In this document: positions 16,842-26,059 of the stretch, one piece after another
Numbering within the stretch: the stretch's first letter is position 1
Layout: the number at the start of each line of letters is the position of its first letter
NCBI RefSeq assembly: GCF_006547145.1
Contig: NZ_CP041244.1
Location: forward strand, 1,922,001 to 1,986,000
Origin: Actinomadura sp. WMMA1423
GTDB lineage: Bacteria > Actinomycetota > Actinomycetes > Streptosporangiales > Streptosporangiaceae
Direction: 5' to 3'
Length of the DNA: 64,000 nucleotides
Translations under genes and position numbers: made by a program
The notes under the pieces: model-generated
Database searches by the model: none
What the model was told of the DNA's origin: nothing
What the model saw: the letters and a program-made list of their open reading frames with translations, nothing else

Positions 16842-19800
16842 GTGAGCCGAGGTTTTCGGCCGCTGCCCGCGCAGGTCGATCTGCCCGCCCTCGAGCGGGA
16901 CATGCTGCGCCGCTGGCAGGAGAACAAGGTCTTCGAGCGGTCGCTGGAGCGCACCGCGTCCGGGACGCCGTGGGTGTTCTACGAGGGTCCCCCCACCGCC
17001 AACGGCATGCCGGGCGTCCACCACGTGGAGGCCCGCGTCTTCAAGGACGTCTTCCCGCGCTTCAAGACCATGAAGGGCCACCACGTCCCGCGCAAGGCCG
17101 GCTGGGACTGCCACGGCCTGCCCGTCGAGGTCGCCGTGGAGAAGGAGCTCGGCCTCACCGGCAAGAAGGACATCGAGGAGTACGGCGTCGCGGAGTTCAA
17201 CGCCCGCTGCCGCGAATCGGTCCTGCGCCACGTGGACGCCTTCGAGGAGATGACCGAGCGGATGGGGTACTGGGTCAACACCGACCAGGCCTACCGCACG
17301 ATGGACCCGGACTACGTCGAGGCCGTCTGGTGGTCCCTGAAGCAGGTGTTCGACAAGGGCCTGCTGTTCCGCGACTTCCGCATCACGCCGTACTGCCCGC
17401 GCTGCGGGACCGGCCTGTCCGACCACGAGCTGGGCCAGCCGGGCGGGTACGAGACCGTCTCCAGCCCGTCGGTGTACGTGCGGATGCCCGCCACGTCCGG
17501 TCCGCTGGCCGAGATGGGCGCCGCATTGCTCATCTGGACGACGACCCCCTGGACGCTGGTGTCGAACACCGCCGTGGCCGTCCACCCGGACGTCACGTAC
17601 GTGGCGGCACGCCCCGAGGGTTCCGACGAGGTGCTCGTGGTCGCCGAGCCGCTCGTCGACCAGGTCCTCGGGGAGGGCGCCGAGCGGCTCGCGACCTTCC
17701 AGGGCACCGAGCTCGAGCGGACCACCTACCAGCGGCCCTTCGAGCTCGTCGACATCCCCGAGGCGCACTACGTCGTCCTGGGCGACTACGTCACGGTGGA
17801 GGACGGCACCGGCCTCGTACACCAGGCTCCCGCCTTCGGCGGCGACGACATGACCGTCTGCAAGCGCTACGGCATGCCGATCGTCAACCCGATCGGGCCG
17901 GACGGGCGGTTCCTGCGCGAGGTGCCCCTGGTCGGGCACAAGTTCTTCAAGGACGCCGACGAGCCGCTCACCGACGACCTGCGCGCGCGCGGGCTGCTGT
18001 ACCGCGGCGGGCACTTCGACCACAGCTACCCGCACTGCTGGCGCTGCCACACGCCGCTGCTCTACTACGCGCTCCCCGCCTGGTACATCCGCACCACGCA
18101 GATCAAGGACCGCCTGCTGGAGGAGAACGAGAAGACCAACTGGTACCCCGAGACCGTCAAGCACGGCCGGTACGGGGAGTGGCTGCGCAACAACGTCGAC
18201 TGGTCGCTGTCCCGCAGCCGCTACTGGGGCACCCCGCTCCCGCTGTGGGTCTGCGGCGAGGATGAGGAGCACATCACCTGCGTCGGGTCGCTCAAGGAGC
18301 TCGGCGAGCTGTCCGGCGGCGACCTGTCCGCGCTCGACCCGCACCGCCCGTACGTGGACGACGTCGTGTTCCCGTGCCCCCGGTGCGGCGCGGAGGCGCG
18401 CCGCGTGCCCGACGTCATCGACGCCTGGTACGACTCGGGGTCGATGCCGTTCGCGCAGTGGGGAGCCCCCTACCGCAACAACGAGGTCTTCGAGAGCGCC
18501 TACCCGGCCCAGTACATCTGCGAGGCCCAGGACCAGACCCGCGGCTGGTTCTACTCGCTCATGGCCGTCGGGACGCTGGTGTTCGACCGCTCGTCCTACG
18601 AGAACGTCGTCTGCCTCGGCCTGATCCTCGCCGAGGACGGCCGCAAGATGAGCAAGCACCTCGGCAACGTGCTGCGGCCCATCCCCCTGATGGACCAGCA
18701 CGGCGCCGACGCGGTGCGCTGGTTCATGGCCGCGAGCGGGCTGCCCTGGGCGTCCCGCCGCGTCGGGCACGGCGCCCTGGAGGAGATCGTCCGCAAGGTC
18801 CTGCTGACCTACTGGAACACCGCGTCCTTCTTCGTCCTGTACGCGAACGCGGCTCAGGCGCAGGGGCGCGCGTGGACGCCCGACCGGCTGTCCGAGGCCC
18901 CGGCGCCGGCCGACCGCCCGCTCCTGGACCGCTGGGCGCTCGCCGAGCTGCACCGCACCGTCCGCGAGGTCGACGCCGCGCTGGAGGAGTTCGACACCGC
19001 CCGCGCGGGACGGCGGCTCTCGCAGTTCGTGGACGACCTGTCCAACTGGTACGTGCGGCGCTCCCGGCGGCGCTTCTGGGAGGGCCCGGAGACGCCCGGG
19101 GGCTCGGCCGCGTTCGCGACGCTCTACGAGTGCCTGGAGACCCTCACCCGGCTGATGGCGCCGATCGTCCCGTTCATCACCGACCACGTGTGGGACGTCA
19201 TCCGGCCCGAGGACGCGCCCGAGTCGGTGCACCTCACCGACTGGCCCGCGGTCGACGAGGGCCTCCTCGACGAGGAGCTGACCGAGCGGATGGCGCTCGT
19301 GCGCCGGCTGGTCGAGCTCGGCCGGTCCGCGCGGGCCGCGAGCGGCGTGCGGACCCGCCAGCCCCTCGGCCGCGCCCTCGTCGGCGCCCCGGGCTGGTCC
19401 GCGCTGCCCGAGCAGCTGCGCGCGCAGATCTCCGAGGAGCTCAACGTCCTCGGGTTCGAGGAGCTGTCCTCGATCGGCGGCGACCTGGTCGACTACGAGG
19501 TCAAGCCCAACTTCCGCGAGCTCGGCAAGCGGTACGCCAAGGACACCCCGAAGGTCGCCAAGGCGATCACCTCCGCCGACCCGGCCGCGCTCGTCCGGGC
19601 GCTGCGGGCGGGTTCCGCCGAGGTCGAGGCCGACGGGGTCGGCGCGGTGCCGCTCGGCCCCGACGACGTGATCGTCACCGAGCGCCCGCGCAGCGGCTGG
19701 GCCGTCGAGAGCGCCGCCGGCGAGACCGTCGCGCTCGACCTCACGGTCACGCCCGAGCTGCGCCGGGCGGGCCTGGTCCGGGAGGCCGTCCGGCTCGTCC

Positions 19801-20015
19801 AGGAGGGCCGCAAGACCGCGGGACTGGAGGTCACCGACCGCATCGACCTGTGGTGGGAGGCCACCGGCACCGACCTCGCCGAGGCCCTGCGCGGCCACGG
19901 CGACGAGGTGGCCGCCGAGGTCCTCGCGGCCACGGTGACCGAGGGCCGTCCCGAGGGCCTGACCGCCACCCGCGACGAGGAGCTCGGCCTCACGTACTAC
20001 CTGCGCAAGGCGTGA
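16842..20015 (+). CDS. ileS: Isoleucyl-tRNA synthetase, IleRS2 (eukaryote-like) type with GVHH signature
   Basis: Charges tRNA(Ile). The 1057-residue length and sequence fit the IleRS2 clade. Expected segments include WVFYEGPPTANG, GWDCHGLPVE, the CP1 editing domain (LLIWTTTPWTLVSNTAVAV, GTGLVHQAPAFGGDD), cysteine pairs PYCPRCG and FPCPRCG, and KMSKH at residues 602-606. The class I signature, normally HxGH, reads GVHH (residues 58-61). The start is GTG 16842, eight bases after GGAGGT, which lies inside the T-box switch. Expression is therefore expected to respond to tRNA(Ile) charging. Confidence 0.97.
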   Translation: MSRGFRPLPAQVDLPALERDMLRRWQENKVFERSLERTASGTPWVFYEGPPTANGMPGVHHVEARVFKDVFPRFKTMKGHHVPRKAGWDCHGLPVEVAVEKELGLTGKKDIEEYGVAEFNARCRESVLRHVDAFEEMTERMGYWVNTDQAYRTMDPDYVEAVWWSLKQVFDKGLLFRDFRITPYCPRCGTGLSDHELGQPGGYETVSSPSVYVRMPATSGPLAEMGAALLIWTTTPWTLVSNTAVAVHPDVTYVAARPEGSDEVLVVAEPLVDQVLGEGAERLATFQGTELERTTYQRPFELVDIPEAHYVVLGDYVTVEDGTGLVHQAPAFGGDDMTVCKRYGMPIVNPIGPDGRFLREVPLVGHKFFKDADEPLTDDLRARGLLYRGGHFDHSYPHCWRCHTPLLYYALPAWYIRTTQIKDRLLEENEKTNWYPETVKHGRYGEWLRNNVDWSLSRSRYWGTPLPLWVCGEDEEHITCVGSLKELGELSGGDLSALDPHRPYVDDVVFPCPRCGAEARRVPDVIDAWYDSGSMPFAQWGAPYRNNEVFESAYPAQYICEAQDQTRGWFYSLMAVGTLVFDRSSYENVVCLGLILAEDGRKMSKHLGNVLRPIPLMDQHGADAVRWFMAASGLPWASRRVGHGALEEIVRKVLLTYWNTASFFVLYANAAQAQGRAWTPDRLSEAPAPADRPLLDRWALAELHRTVREVDAALEEFDTARAGRRLSQFVDDLSNWYVRRSRRRFWEGPETPGGSAAFATLYECLETLTRLMAPIVPFITDHVWDVIRPEDAPESVHLTDWPAVDEGLLDEELTERMALVRRLVELGRSARAASGVRTRQPLGRALVGAPGWSALPEQLRAQISEELNVLGFEELSSIGGDLVDYEVKPNFRELGKRYAKDTPKVAKAITSADPAALVRALRAGSAEVEADGVGAVPLGPDDVIVTERPRSGWAVESAAGETVALDLTVTPELRRAGLVREAVRLVQEGRKTAGLEVTDRIDLWWEATGTDLAEALRGHGDEVAAEVLAATVTEGRPEGLTATRDEELGLTYYLRKA

Positions 20016-20151
20016 GCCGACCGCGCGAGGCGTGAGTCCCTCCGCCGCGGCCGGGGCCCGTCCGGGTCCGGCCGCGGCGGGGGCGCCGCGGCGCGCGAGA
20101 ACTTTCGTGTTGGGGTTTTTCGCGACACATCGCGTTTGCGATGATGGACCC

Positions 20152-20940
20152 GTGAATCTTCCCGAGCAGCCGTCCGGCTCCGAGCCGCCCTCCGGTTCCG
20201 AGCCGGCAGCGCGGCACTCCCCCGCGAGCATGCGGGCGTCCGACGCCGATCGCGACGAGGTCGCCGACCGCCTGCGCGAGGCCCTGGCGGAGGGGCGCAT
20301 CACGCCGGAGGAGCACGCCGAGCGCATCGACGTCGTCTACAACGCCAGGACGTACGCCGAACTGGAGCCCGTGCTCAGCGACCTGCCCTCGCAGCACGCG
20401 GCGGGCCCGCGGGTCGACCTGCGCAAGGAGCGGCCCCTCGCGCCGCCCCCGCCGCAGTCGCCGCACCTCGTGGCGGTGTTCAGCGGGGTGGAGCGCAAGG
20501 GCCGCTGGCTGGTCGAACCGACCACGACCATCACCTGCGTCTTCGGCGGCGCGGAGCTGGACTTCCGGCAGGCGGTCCTCAGCAGGGGCGAGGTGACCCT
20601 GAACGTGACGTGCGTGTTCGGCGGCGTAAACGTCGTCGTGCCGCCGGGCGTGCGGGTCGTCGGCTCCAACTTCTCGGTCTTCGGCGGCACCGATCTTCCT
20701 GAGGACGACACCCTCGACCCGGACGCGCCCGTCATCCGGCTGACCGGGATGCTGCTGTTCGGCGGCATCTCGGTGGAGCGCCGCGCCGCGGGCGAGAAGC
20801 GGGGCCGTGCCCGGCGGCGCCATCACGAACTGCACCGCGAGCACCACGAGGAGATGCGGCGGCTGCACCGCGAGGAGCGGCGGGACGCGCGGCGGGACCG
20901 CCTGCGCGAGCTGCGCGACGAGCGGCACCGCGGACGCTGA
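20152..20940 (+). CDS. DUF1707 / cell-wall-active response domain protein
   Basis: A 262-residue soluble protein. An N-terminal DUF1707 (MRASDADRDEVADRLREALAEGRITPEEHAERIDVVYNART) is followed by a beta-rich domain with repeated VFGG turns (CVFGGAEL, CVFGGVNV, SVFGGTDL, LLFGGISV), as in LiaF/cell-wall-active-antibiotics-response C-terminal domains. The last ~50 residues are a highly charged Arg/His/Glu helix. The start is GTG 20152. GATGAT ends seven bases before it and no ribosome-binding site is visible, so the mRNA may be leaderless. A regulatory or envelope-stress role is inferred from the domains only. Confidence 0.8.
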   Translation: MNLPEQPSGSEPPSGSEPAARHSPASMRASDADRDEVADRLREALAEGRITPEEHAERIDVVYNARTYAELEPVLSDLPSQHAAGPRVDLRKERPLAPPPPQSPHLVAVFSGVERKGRWLVEPTTTITCVFGGAELDFRQAVLSRGEVTLNVTCVFGGVNVVVPPGVRVVGSNFSVFGGTDLPEDDTLDPDAPVIRLTGMLLFGGISVERRAAGEKRGRARRRHHELHREHHEEMRRLHREERRDARRDRLRELRDERHRGR

Positions 20941-20944
20941 CCCC

Positions 20945-20968
20945 CCGGGGCGGCTCCGGCCGCCCCGG
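20945..20968. terminator. GC-rich hairpin between convergent genes
   Basis: CCGGGGCGG (20945-20953) and CCGCCCCGG (20960-20968) form a perfect 9-bp stem with a 6-base loop between the stops of the DUF1707 gene and the gene at 20975. There is no U-tract. It probably ends transcription in both directions. Confidence 0.55.
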
Positions 20969-20974
20969 CACGTG

Positions 20975-22387
20975 TCAGTCGCGGGCGTGCTCGCGGTCGG
21001 GCTGGCAGACCAGGCAGGGCGTGCAGCCCCGGGCCTTGGCCTCCGCGCGCGACAGCGACTCCAGGTCGTCGGCCTCGTCGCCGATGTCCTCGATGAGGGC
21101 GCAGTCGACGCGGTGGTAGCGCTTGGTGCCGCTCAGGATGCGGACCTGCGGGCCGTCGTGGTCGGCCTCGCCGGCCTCGCCGGCCTCCGGGCCGGCGGAC
21201 GGCTCGGGCTCCGGAGCGGGCGCGTCCTCGGCGCCCGGGCCGCCGAACGGCGCGGCGCCGAGGTCGGCGGTGTCGTCGGGGGCCGCCGATTCGGTCTCAG
21301 CGTCCCGTTCCGCGGTGCGCCGGTCGTCGGCCTCGTCCGCGGCGGATTCGGCCTTCTCCGCGGCCGTGGGAGCCTCCGCGGCGCTGTCGCGGGAGTCGAA
21401 CAGGCCCGCGACGGGCATGTCGGTGAGGGTGGGGCCCGCGGGGCTCCGCCTCGGGGCGTCCCTGTCGCTCTCCCGCTCCCGCTCCCGGTCCCGGTCCCGG
21501 TCGTCGGTGCCGGCGTCCCCGGCCCCCGTCCCTTCGGCGCCGCGCTCCCCGGTCAGCGGGATCTCGGCCGTCCGGTCGAAGGCGCCCGGCTTGTCGAAGG
21601 CTCCCGGCTCCTCGAACGAACCGGGCTTGTCGAACGAACCGGGCTTGTCGAACGAGGCGGGCTTGTCGAACGAACCGGGCTTGTCGAACGAGGCGGGCGC
21701 GGGCTTGGCCAGCCCTGCGAGGCCGCCCTCGGAACGCTCCCCACCGGGCTCGCGGATCGCGGGTGCGGGTGCCGTCGCCTTGCCGGCGTCCGAGGACGCG
21801 GGTGCCGTCGCCGCGGCGCGCGCCGCCAGTGCGGTGTCGGGCAGGCAGGCGGTGCAGGGGCTGAACCCCTCCTCCTTGGCCTCGGCGTAGGTGAGCTCCT
21901 CGGTCTCACGGCCGGCGAGCTGCCGGCAGGTGTCGAGGTGGTAGCGCTTGCGGCCGCGGACGACGAAGACCAGCGCGTCGTCGGGGACGTCGGCGGCCGG
22001 GGCGGGGACGTCGACCTCGTCGTCGGCGGGGTCTGCGGGGGGCTTGGCCTCCGAGGCGCCCGCGGCGCTCTCGGCCGGGACGGGCGCGGCAGGGGCGCCC
22101 TTCTTGCGCCTGTCCTGCTTGTCGCGCTTGTCCTTCTTGGCCTTCTGCGCCTTCCTGCTCGGGCGGGCGGGGCCCGGCGAGGCGCCCGGGCCGAACAGCT
22201 CCTTGCGCCGCAGGAACACCCCGATGGCCAGGCACACCGCTGAGACGATGCTGACGCCGATCGAGATGTAGATCACCGCCAGGGCGTCCAGGCCGAAGAC
22301 CTGGGCGCTGTCTCCGTTGCCCGCGACGATTCCCGCTACCAGCAGGGCGATCGCCACCACCACGAGAACGCCACTCAGGATGATCAC
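20975..22387 (-). CDS. Membrane-anchored protein with duplicated Y-H-x3-C...C-x2-C modules
   Basis: A 470-residue protein of no family I recognise. Two membrane helices lie in the first ~60 residues, followed by a Lys/Arg-rich stretch. Module A has Y149, H150, C154, C178, C181; module B at the C-terminus has Y424, H425, C429, C458, C461. Both share a KRYH...EAK...G...PC..C.PD pattern that looks metal-binding and faintly recalls Ada-like zinc segments. Between them lies a long acidic linker with seven SFDKPG-like repeats. It starts at GTG 22387, downstream of divIVA on the same strand. The modules probably face the cytoplasm or cell surface; topology is not certain. Confidence 0.7.
   Translation of the reverse strand: MIILSGVLVVVAIALLVAGIVAGNGDSAQVFGLDALAVIYISIGVSIVSAVCLAIGVFLRRKELFGPGASPGPARPSRKAQKAKKDKRDKQDRRKKGAPAAPVPAESAAGASEAKPPADPADDEVDVPAPAADVPDDALVFVVRGRKRYHLDTCRQLAGRETEELTYAEAKEEGFSPCTACLPDTALAARAAATAPASSDAGKATAPAPAIREPGGERSEGGLAGLAKPAPASFDKPGSFDKPASFDKPGSFDKPGSFEEPGAFDKPGAFDRTAEIPLTGERGAEGTGAGDAGTDDRDRDRERERESDRDAPRRSPAGPTLTDMPVAGLFDSRDSAAEAPTAAEKAESAADEADDRRTAERDAETESAAPDDTADLGAAPFGGPGAEDAPAPEPEPSAGPEAGEAGEADHDGPQVRILSGTKRYHRVDCALIEDIGDEADDLESLSRAEAKARGCTPCLVCQPDREHARD
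21575..21693. repeat. About seven 18-bp tandem repeats in the linker of the twin-module protein
   Basis: Units of the form CGGGCTTGTCGAACGAAC are in frame and encode SFDKPG or AFDKPG. One unit reads SFEEPG. The boundaries are approximate. Confidence 0.8.
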
Positions 22388-22541
22388 AGGGTCACTCCCA
22401 CTCGTTCAGACCGCATAGGCTCCGGGCCGCGCGAGAGGGCCGGCGGCCGGCCCGGGGCACGGTCGCCAGGCGCCGCGGGGATGGCGGCGCGCCATCCCCG
22501 GCGCGGCGATCGGAACGACACTATCGCCTGTGGCGCCGGTG

Positions 22542-23462
22542 TCAGCGCCTGTCGTGCGGCGGGTTGTCGCCGCCGGAGTGGAAGGCGCCCGTCGCCGAGT
22601 GCTGGACCTGCTGGGTGTGCTCGGGGGAGGGGAACGTGCCCGGCGCCGGCGCGGGGGCGCCGTTGCGGTTGTCGGCGTGCGGAAGGGCGTTCTGCGGGCC
22701 CGTCTGCGGACCGGCCTGCGGGGAGTTCTGCTGCGCCTGCACGGGAGCCGCCCCCGGGACGGCGGCGAACGCGCCCGTCTCGGTGCTGCCCGCCTCCAGG
22801 TCGCGGAGCTGGCCCTCCAGGTACACCTTCAGGCGGCTGCGGTACTCGCGCTCGAAGGCGCGCAGGTTGTCGACCTCGCGCTCGAGCTCCTCGCGCTGCT
22901 GGACGAGCGAGCCCATGACCTGGCGGTGCCGCTCCTGGGCGTCGCGGTCGAGGGCCTCGGCGCGGGAGCGGGCCTCGCTGACGATCTGGTCGGCCTGCCG
23001 GCGGGCCTTGCCGAGGATCTCCTCGGCCTCGCGGCGGGCGCGGCCGAGCGTCTCGTCGGCCTCCCGGCGGGCGTCGGCGATCGCCTGGTCGGCGGTCTGC
23101 TGCGCGAGCGCGAGCACGCGGGCCGCGGTGTCCATGTTGTCCTCGCCGGAGGGGGCGTGGGACATGCCGAGGCCGCCGAGGACGGGCTCCGGCTCGGGCT
23201 GCGGCTGCGGCTCGGGGCGCGGCGGCTCGGGGATCTTCTGGACGTCCGGCTTGGGCTCCACGATGGGAGCCGCCATGGCGGGAACCTTGCCGCGCAGGCA
23301 CTCGGCCAGTTTGGCCCGCAGCTCCTCGTTCTCCTGGATGAGGCGGTCGAGCTCGGCCTCGACCTCGTCGAGGAAGGCGTCCACCTCCTCCTCGTCGTAC
23401 CCCGGCCTCAGCCTGGTGGTACTGAACTGCTTGTTCCGCACATCGGCGGGTGTCAGCGGCAT
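22542..23462 (-). CDS. divIVA: DivIVA / Wag31 polar growth protein
   Basis: A coiled-coil protein that marks cell poles and organises tip growth in actinobacteria. The 306-residue sequence has the N-terminal membrane-binding domain (PLTPADVRNKQFSTTRLRPGYDEEEVDAFLDEVEAELDRLIQENEEL). A Pro/Glu-rich linker with PEPQPQPEPEP follows. A long coiled coil (AQQTADQAIADARREADETLGRARREAEE onward, about residues 115-230) precedes a polar Gln/Pro/Gly tail. The order sepF-yggT-divIVA downstream of ftsZ is the usual one. It lies 57 bp after yggT. Confidence 0.95.
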   Translation of the reverse strand: MPLTPADVRNKQFSTTRLRPGYDEEEVDAFLDEVEAELDRLIQENEELRAKLAECLRGKVPAMAAPIVEPKPDVQKIPEPPRPEPQPQPEPEPVLGGLGMSHAPSGEDNMDTAARVLALAQQTADQAIADARREADETLGRARREAEEILGKARRQADQIVSEARSRAEALDRDAQERHRQVMGSLVQQREELEREVDNLRAFEREYRSRLKVYLEGQLRDLEAGSTETGAFAAVPGAAPVQAQQNSPQAGPQTGPQNALPHADNRNGAPAPAPGTFPSPEHTQQVQHSATGAFHSGGDNPPHDRR

Positions 23463-23519
23463 GTTCTCGTCTCCTTGGCGCGCTTGGAGTCTGTCCCCGA
23501 AGGACGGTATCCGATCGAC

Positions 23520-23822
23520 CTAACCTCCGCCGAATATGGAACCGACGAAGACGATCAAGACCCAGACCACAAGGATGAGGACCGTGAAGCTGAGGTCCAG
23601 GGCAACGTTACCCAGCCGGATGGGCGGGATGAAACGCCTGAGCAGCTTCAGCGGCGGATCGGTGACCGTGTAGGTCGCCTCAGCGATCACCAGCACCACC
23701 CCGGTCGGCTTCCATTGCCGAGCGAACGACTGCAGGACCTCCAGGACCAGCCTGCCGATCAGGAACAGCAGGAACAGGTAGAGGACGCCCTGCAGGACGG
23801 ATCCAACGATGTTCACGGACAC
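23520..23822 (-). CDS. YggT-family membrane protein
   Basis: A 100-residue protein with two hydrophobic segments (about residues 8-30 and 72-96) flanking FARQWKPTGVVLVIAEATYTVTDPPLKLLRRFIPPIRLGNVALDLS, which matches the YggT pattern of a Pro-rich turn between helices. It lies between sepF and divIVA, as in most Gram-positive dcw regions, and is thought to assist division or osmotic balance. There are 15 bp between the sepF stop and its start. Confidence 0.9.
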   Translation of the reverse strand: MSVNIVGSVLQGVLYLFLLFLIGRLVLEVLQSFARQWKPTGVVLVIAEATYTVTDPPLKLLRRFIPPIRLGNVALDLSFTVLILVVWVLIVFVGSIFGGG

Positions 23823-23837
23823 TCTCGCATGCGACTC

Positions 23838-24374
23838 TCAGCTTTGGTTGAAGAACCCTCGTTCTGCCATCCGGGCCTTGTCCTCCGCCGTCACCTCGAC
23901 GTTGACGGGCGAAAGCAGGAACACCTTGTTGGTAACACGCTCGATGCTGCCGTGCAGGCCGAACACGAGACCTGCCGCGAAGTCGACCAGACGCTTGGCG
24001 TCGCTGTCGACCATCTCGGTCAGATTCATGATCACCGGCGTGCCCTCCCGGAAGTGCTCCCCGATCGTCCTGGCCTCGTTGTAGGTCCTCGGATGCAGCG
24101 TAGTGATACGCGCGAGGTCGGTGGTACCGGACTCGTACAGTGCTACGGAGCGCCGCTCCAGGGTCGACGTGGCGTGATGGTCGCGATCCCGGTCCGCGGC
24201 CTCTTCCGCTCGGGTAAGCTGACCGCCGGATTCGTCCTCACGACGGCGGCCCTGCCCGGTGTCGGTCTCCTCGTCGTAGACCTCGTACTCGTCGTAGTCG
24301 CCGTACTTGTCGTCGTAACGGTCGTCCTCCACAAGGCCGAGGTAGACCGCCATCTTGCGCATCGCGCTGGCCAT
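23838..24374 (-). CDS. sepF: Cell division protein SepF
   Basis: SepF anchors FtsZ to the membrane; in actinobacteria, which lack FtsA, it is the main anchor. The 178-residue sequence begins with an amphipathic N-terminal helix ([15 protein letters not shown]). An acidic linker rich in Asp/Tyr/Glu follows, and then the SepF core from about residue 90 ([35 protein letters not shown]), with the dimer region [26 protein letters not shown]. It sits downstream of ftsZ, pgeF and yggS in the usual order. Confidence 0.95.
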   Translation of the reverse strand: MASAMRKMAVYLGLVEDDRYDDKYGDYDEYEVYDEETDTGQGRRREDESGGQLTRAEEAADRDRDHHATSTLERRSVALYESGTTDLARITTLHPRTYNEARTIGEHFREGTPVIMNLTEMVDSDAKRLVDFAAGLVFGLHGSIERVTNKVFLLSPVNVEVTAEDKARMAERGFFNQS

Positions 24375-24479
24375 ACGTCCCTCCGTGTCCTGTGGCCGCG
24401 GCGCCGGGCGCGTCCGGCCCCGCCATTGGACTGTTCCGTCGTGGCGCCCTGCGTTCGGGCAGGTACCACTGGGGGGACA

Positions 24480-25334
24480 TTACCTGACGATTGCCCGTCG
24501 GCCGCCGAGCAACGCCGTACCGATCCGCAGGTGTGTCGCGCCGCACGCGATCGCCTGCTCCAGATCGCCGCTCATACCCGCACTGACGATCCGGGCGCCC
24601 GGATGGTTCCGCCGCATTCGCTCCGCCGTCTCCGCGAGCCGGGCGAAGGCCGGCAGCGGGTCCGCTCCGAGGGGCGCGACGGCCATCACCCCGCCGAGTT
24701 CCAGGCCGGGGGCGGCGGCGATCTCGTCCGCGAGCCGGGGCACGTCGCCCGGGGCGGCCCCGCCCCGCTCCCCCACCTCGCCCGCCTTCCCGCCCTCGTC
24801 CAGGGAGACCTGCACGAGGCAGCGGAGGGCGCGCCCGGTGCGGGCGGCGCCGTCGGCGAGGGCGCCGACCAGTCGCGACCGGTCCACCGAGTGCACGACG
24901 TCGGCGTAGCCGGCCACCGCGCGCGCCTTGTTGGTCTGGAGCCGCCCGACGAAGTGCCAGGTGAGCGGGAGGTCGGCGCATTCGGCGGCCTTGGGGCGGG
25001 CCTCCTGGTCGCGGTTCTCCCCGACCTCGGTCACGCCCAGCCCGGAGAGCAGCCGCACGTCGGACGCGGGGAACGTCTTGGTCACCGCGATCAGCGTGAT
25101 CTCGCCGGCGTCCCGGCCGGCGGCGGCGCACGCGGCGGAGATGCGCGCGCGCACGGCGGCCAGGCCCTCGGCGATCTCGGCGCGCCGCTCGCCGGCCGTG
25201 TGGTCGCCGGCGGCGCGGTCCGCGGTGCGGCCCCCGGCGGGGGCGCGGTCGCCGCCCGAGGTGTCGGCCCCGTCGGCGGCGTCGGCCGCGTCGGTGATGT
25301 CGTCCCCTCCGGCGGGGCGGTCCCGGTCGGTCAC
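24480..25334 (-). CDS. YggS/PLPBP-family PLP-homeostasis protein
   Basis: A PLP-binding protein of the YggS family, which affects PLP and amino acid homeostasis but has no known enzyme activity. The PLP lysine is in LIAVTKTFPASDV. WHFVGRLQTNKAR, VHSVDRSRL, VQVSLDEGGKAG and the C-terminal SAGMSGDLEQAIACGATHLRIGTALLGGR are characteristic. The first ~45 residues are an Asp/Ala/Gly-rich extension not usual for the family. The start is GTG 25334, which overlaps the pgeF stop as GTGA. The product has 284 residues. Confidence 0.92.
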   Translation of the reverse strand: MTDRDRPAGGDDITDAADAADGADTSGGDRAPAGGRTADRAAGDHTAGERRAEIAEGLAAVRARISAACAAAGRDAGEITLIAVTKTFPASDVRLLSGLGVTEVGENRDQEARPKAAECADLPLTWHFVGRLQTNKARAVAGYADVVHSVDRSRLVGALADGAARTGRALRCLVQVSLDEGGKAGEVGERGGAAPGDVPRLADEIAAAPGLELGGVMAVAPLGADPLPAFARLAETAERMRRNHPGARIVSAGMSGDLEQAIACGATHLRIGTALLGGRRAIVR

Positions 25335-26059
25335 GTGCCTTCCTTGAGCCAGACATATCCGGCGAAGCGGCCGGTGCGTCCCTCGCGGCGGTAGGAGAAG
25401 AGGCCCGGGTCCTCGATCGTGCAGCGGCCGTCGGCGGTCACGCGGGCCACCCCGGCGGAGGCGAGCTGCTCGGCGACGCCGGCGCGGATGTCGAGGCCGG
25501 GGGTGCCCTTGGACGTGGTGGCGTACGCGGCGGGGACGGTGGCGGCGACCTCGTCCCGCATCTCCGCGGGGACCTCGTAGCAGCGGCCGCACGCGGCGGG
25601 CCCGATGGCCGCCGTCATCCGGGCGGGGTCGGCGCCGCGCTCGCACATCGCCTTCACCAGCGCGGTGACGACCCCGGCGGCCGTCCCGGGACGGCCGGAG
25701 TGGGCGGCGCCGACGACCCCGGCGGCCGCGTCGGCCACCAGGACGGGCGCGCAGTCGGCGACGAGGACGGCGAGGGCGAGCCCGGGAACGGTCGTGACGA
25801 CCGCGTCGACCGGGCCGGGCAGGTCGGTCGAGTCGGCGAACGCGACGTCGGCGCCGTGCACCTGCCGCATGAAGACGGTCCGCTCGGGGTCGGCGCCGAG
25901 CGCCGCGGCGGCGCGCCGCCGGTTGGCCAGGACGGCGGCCGGGTCGTCACCGACCGCGCCGCCGAGGTTCAGGGAGTCGAAGGGGGGCCTGCTCACGCCG
26001 CCGGACCGGCCGGTGAAGCCGGCGCCGACGCCGCCGCCCAGGGCGACGGGGGTGATCAC
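25331..26059 (-). CDS. pgeF: PgeF/YfiH-family protein (laccase-domain, peptidoglycan editing)
   Basis: A 242-residue copper/zinc-binding protein of the multicopper-polyphenol-oxidase-like family. Members have been shown to act on purine nucleosides or to edit UDP-MurNAc-peptide in other bacteria. The motifs [50 protein letters not shown] and [11 protein letters not shown] supply the conserved His/Cys ligands. It lies directly after ftsZ; the start ATG overlaps the ftsZ stop by four bases. Confidence 0.9.
   Translation of the reverse strand: MITPVALGGGVGAGFTGRSGGVSRPPFDSLNLGGAVGDDPAAVLANRRRAAAALGADPERTVFMRQVHGADVAFADSTDLPGPVDAVVTTVPGLALAVLVADCAPVLVADAAAGVVGAAHSGRPGTAAGVVTALVKAMCERGADPARMTAAIGPAACGRCYEVPAEMRDEVAATVPAAYATTSKGTPGLDIRAGVAEQLASAGVARVTADGRCTIEDPGLFSYRREGRTGRFAGYVWLKEGT

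Noticed and set aside
20110..20145. A full -35/-10 promoter for the DUF1707 gene
   Set aside because: TTGGGG and GATGAT are 24 bp apart, too far for a standard promoter; only the -10-like box is mentioned.
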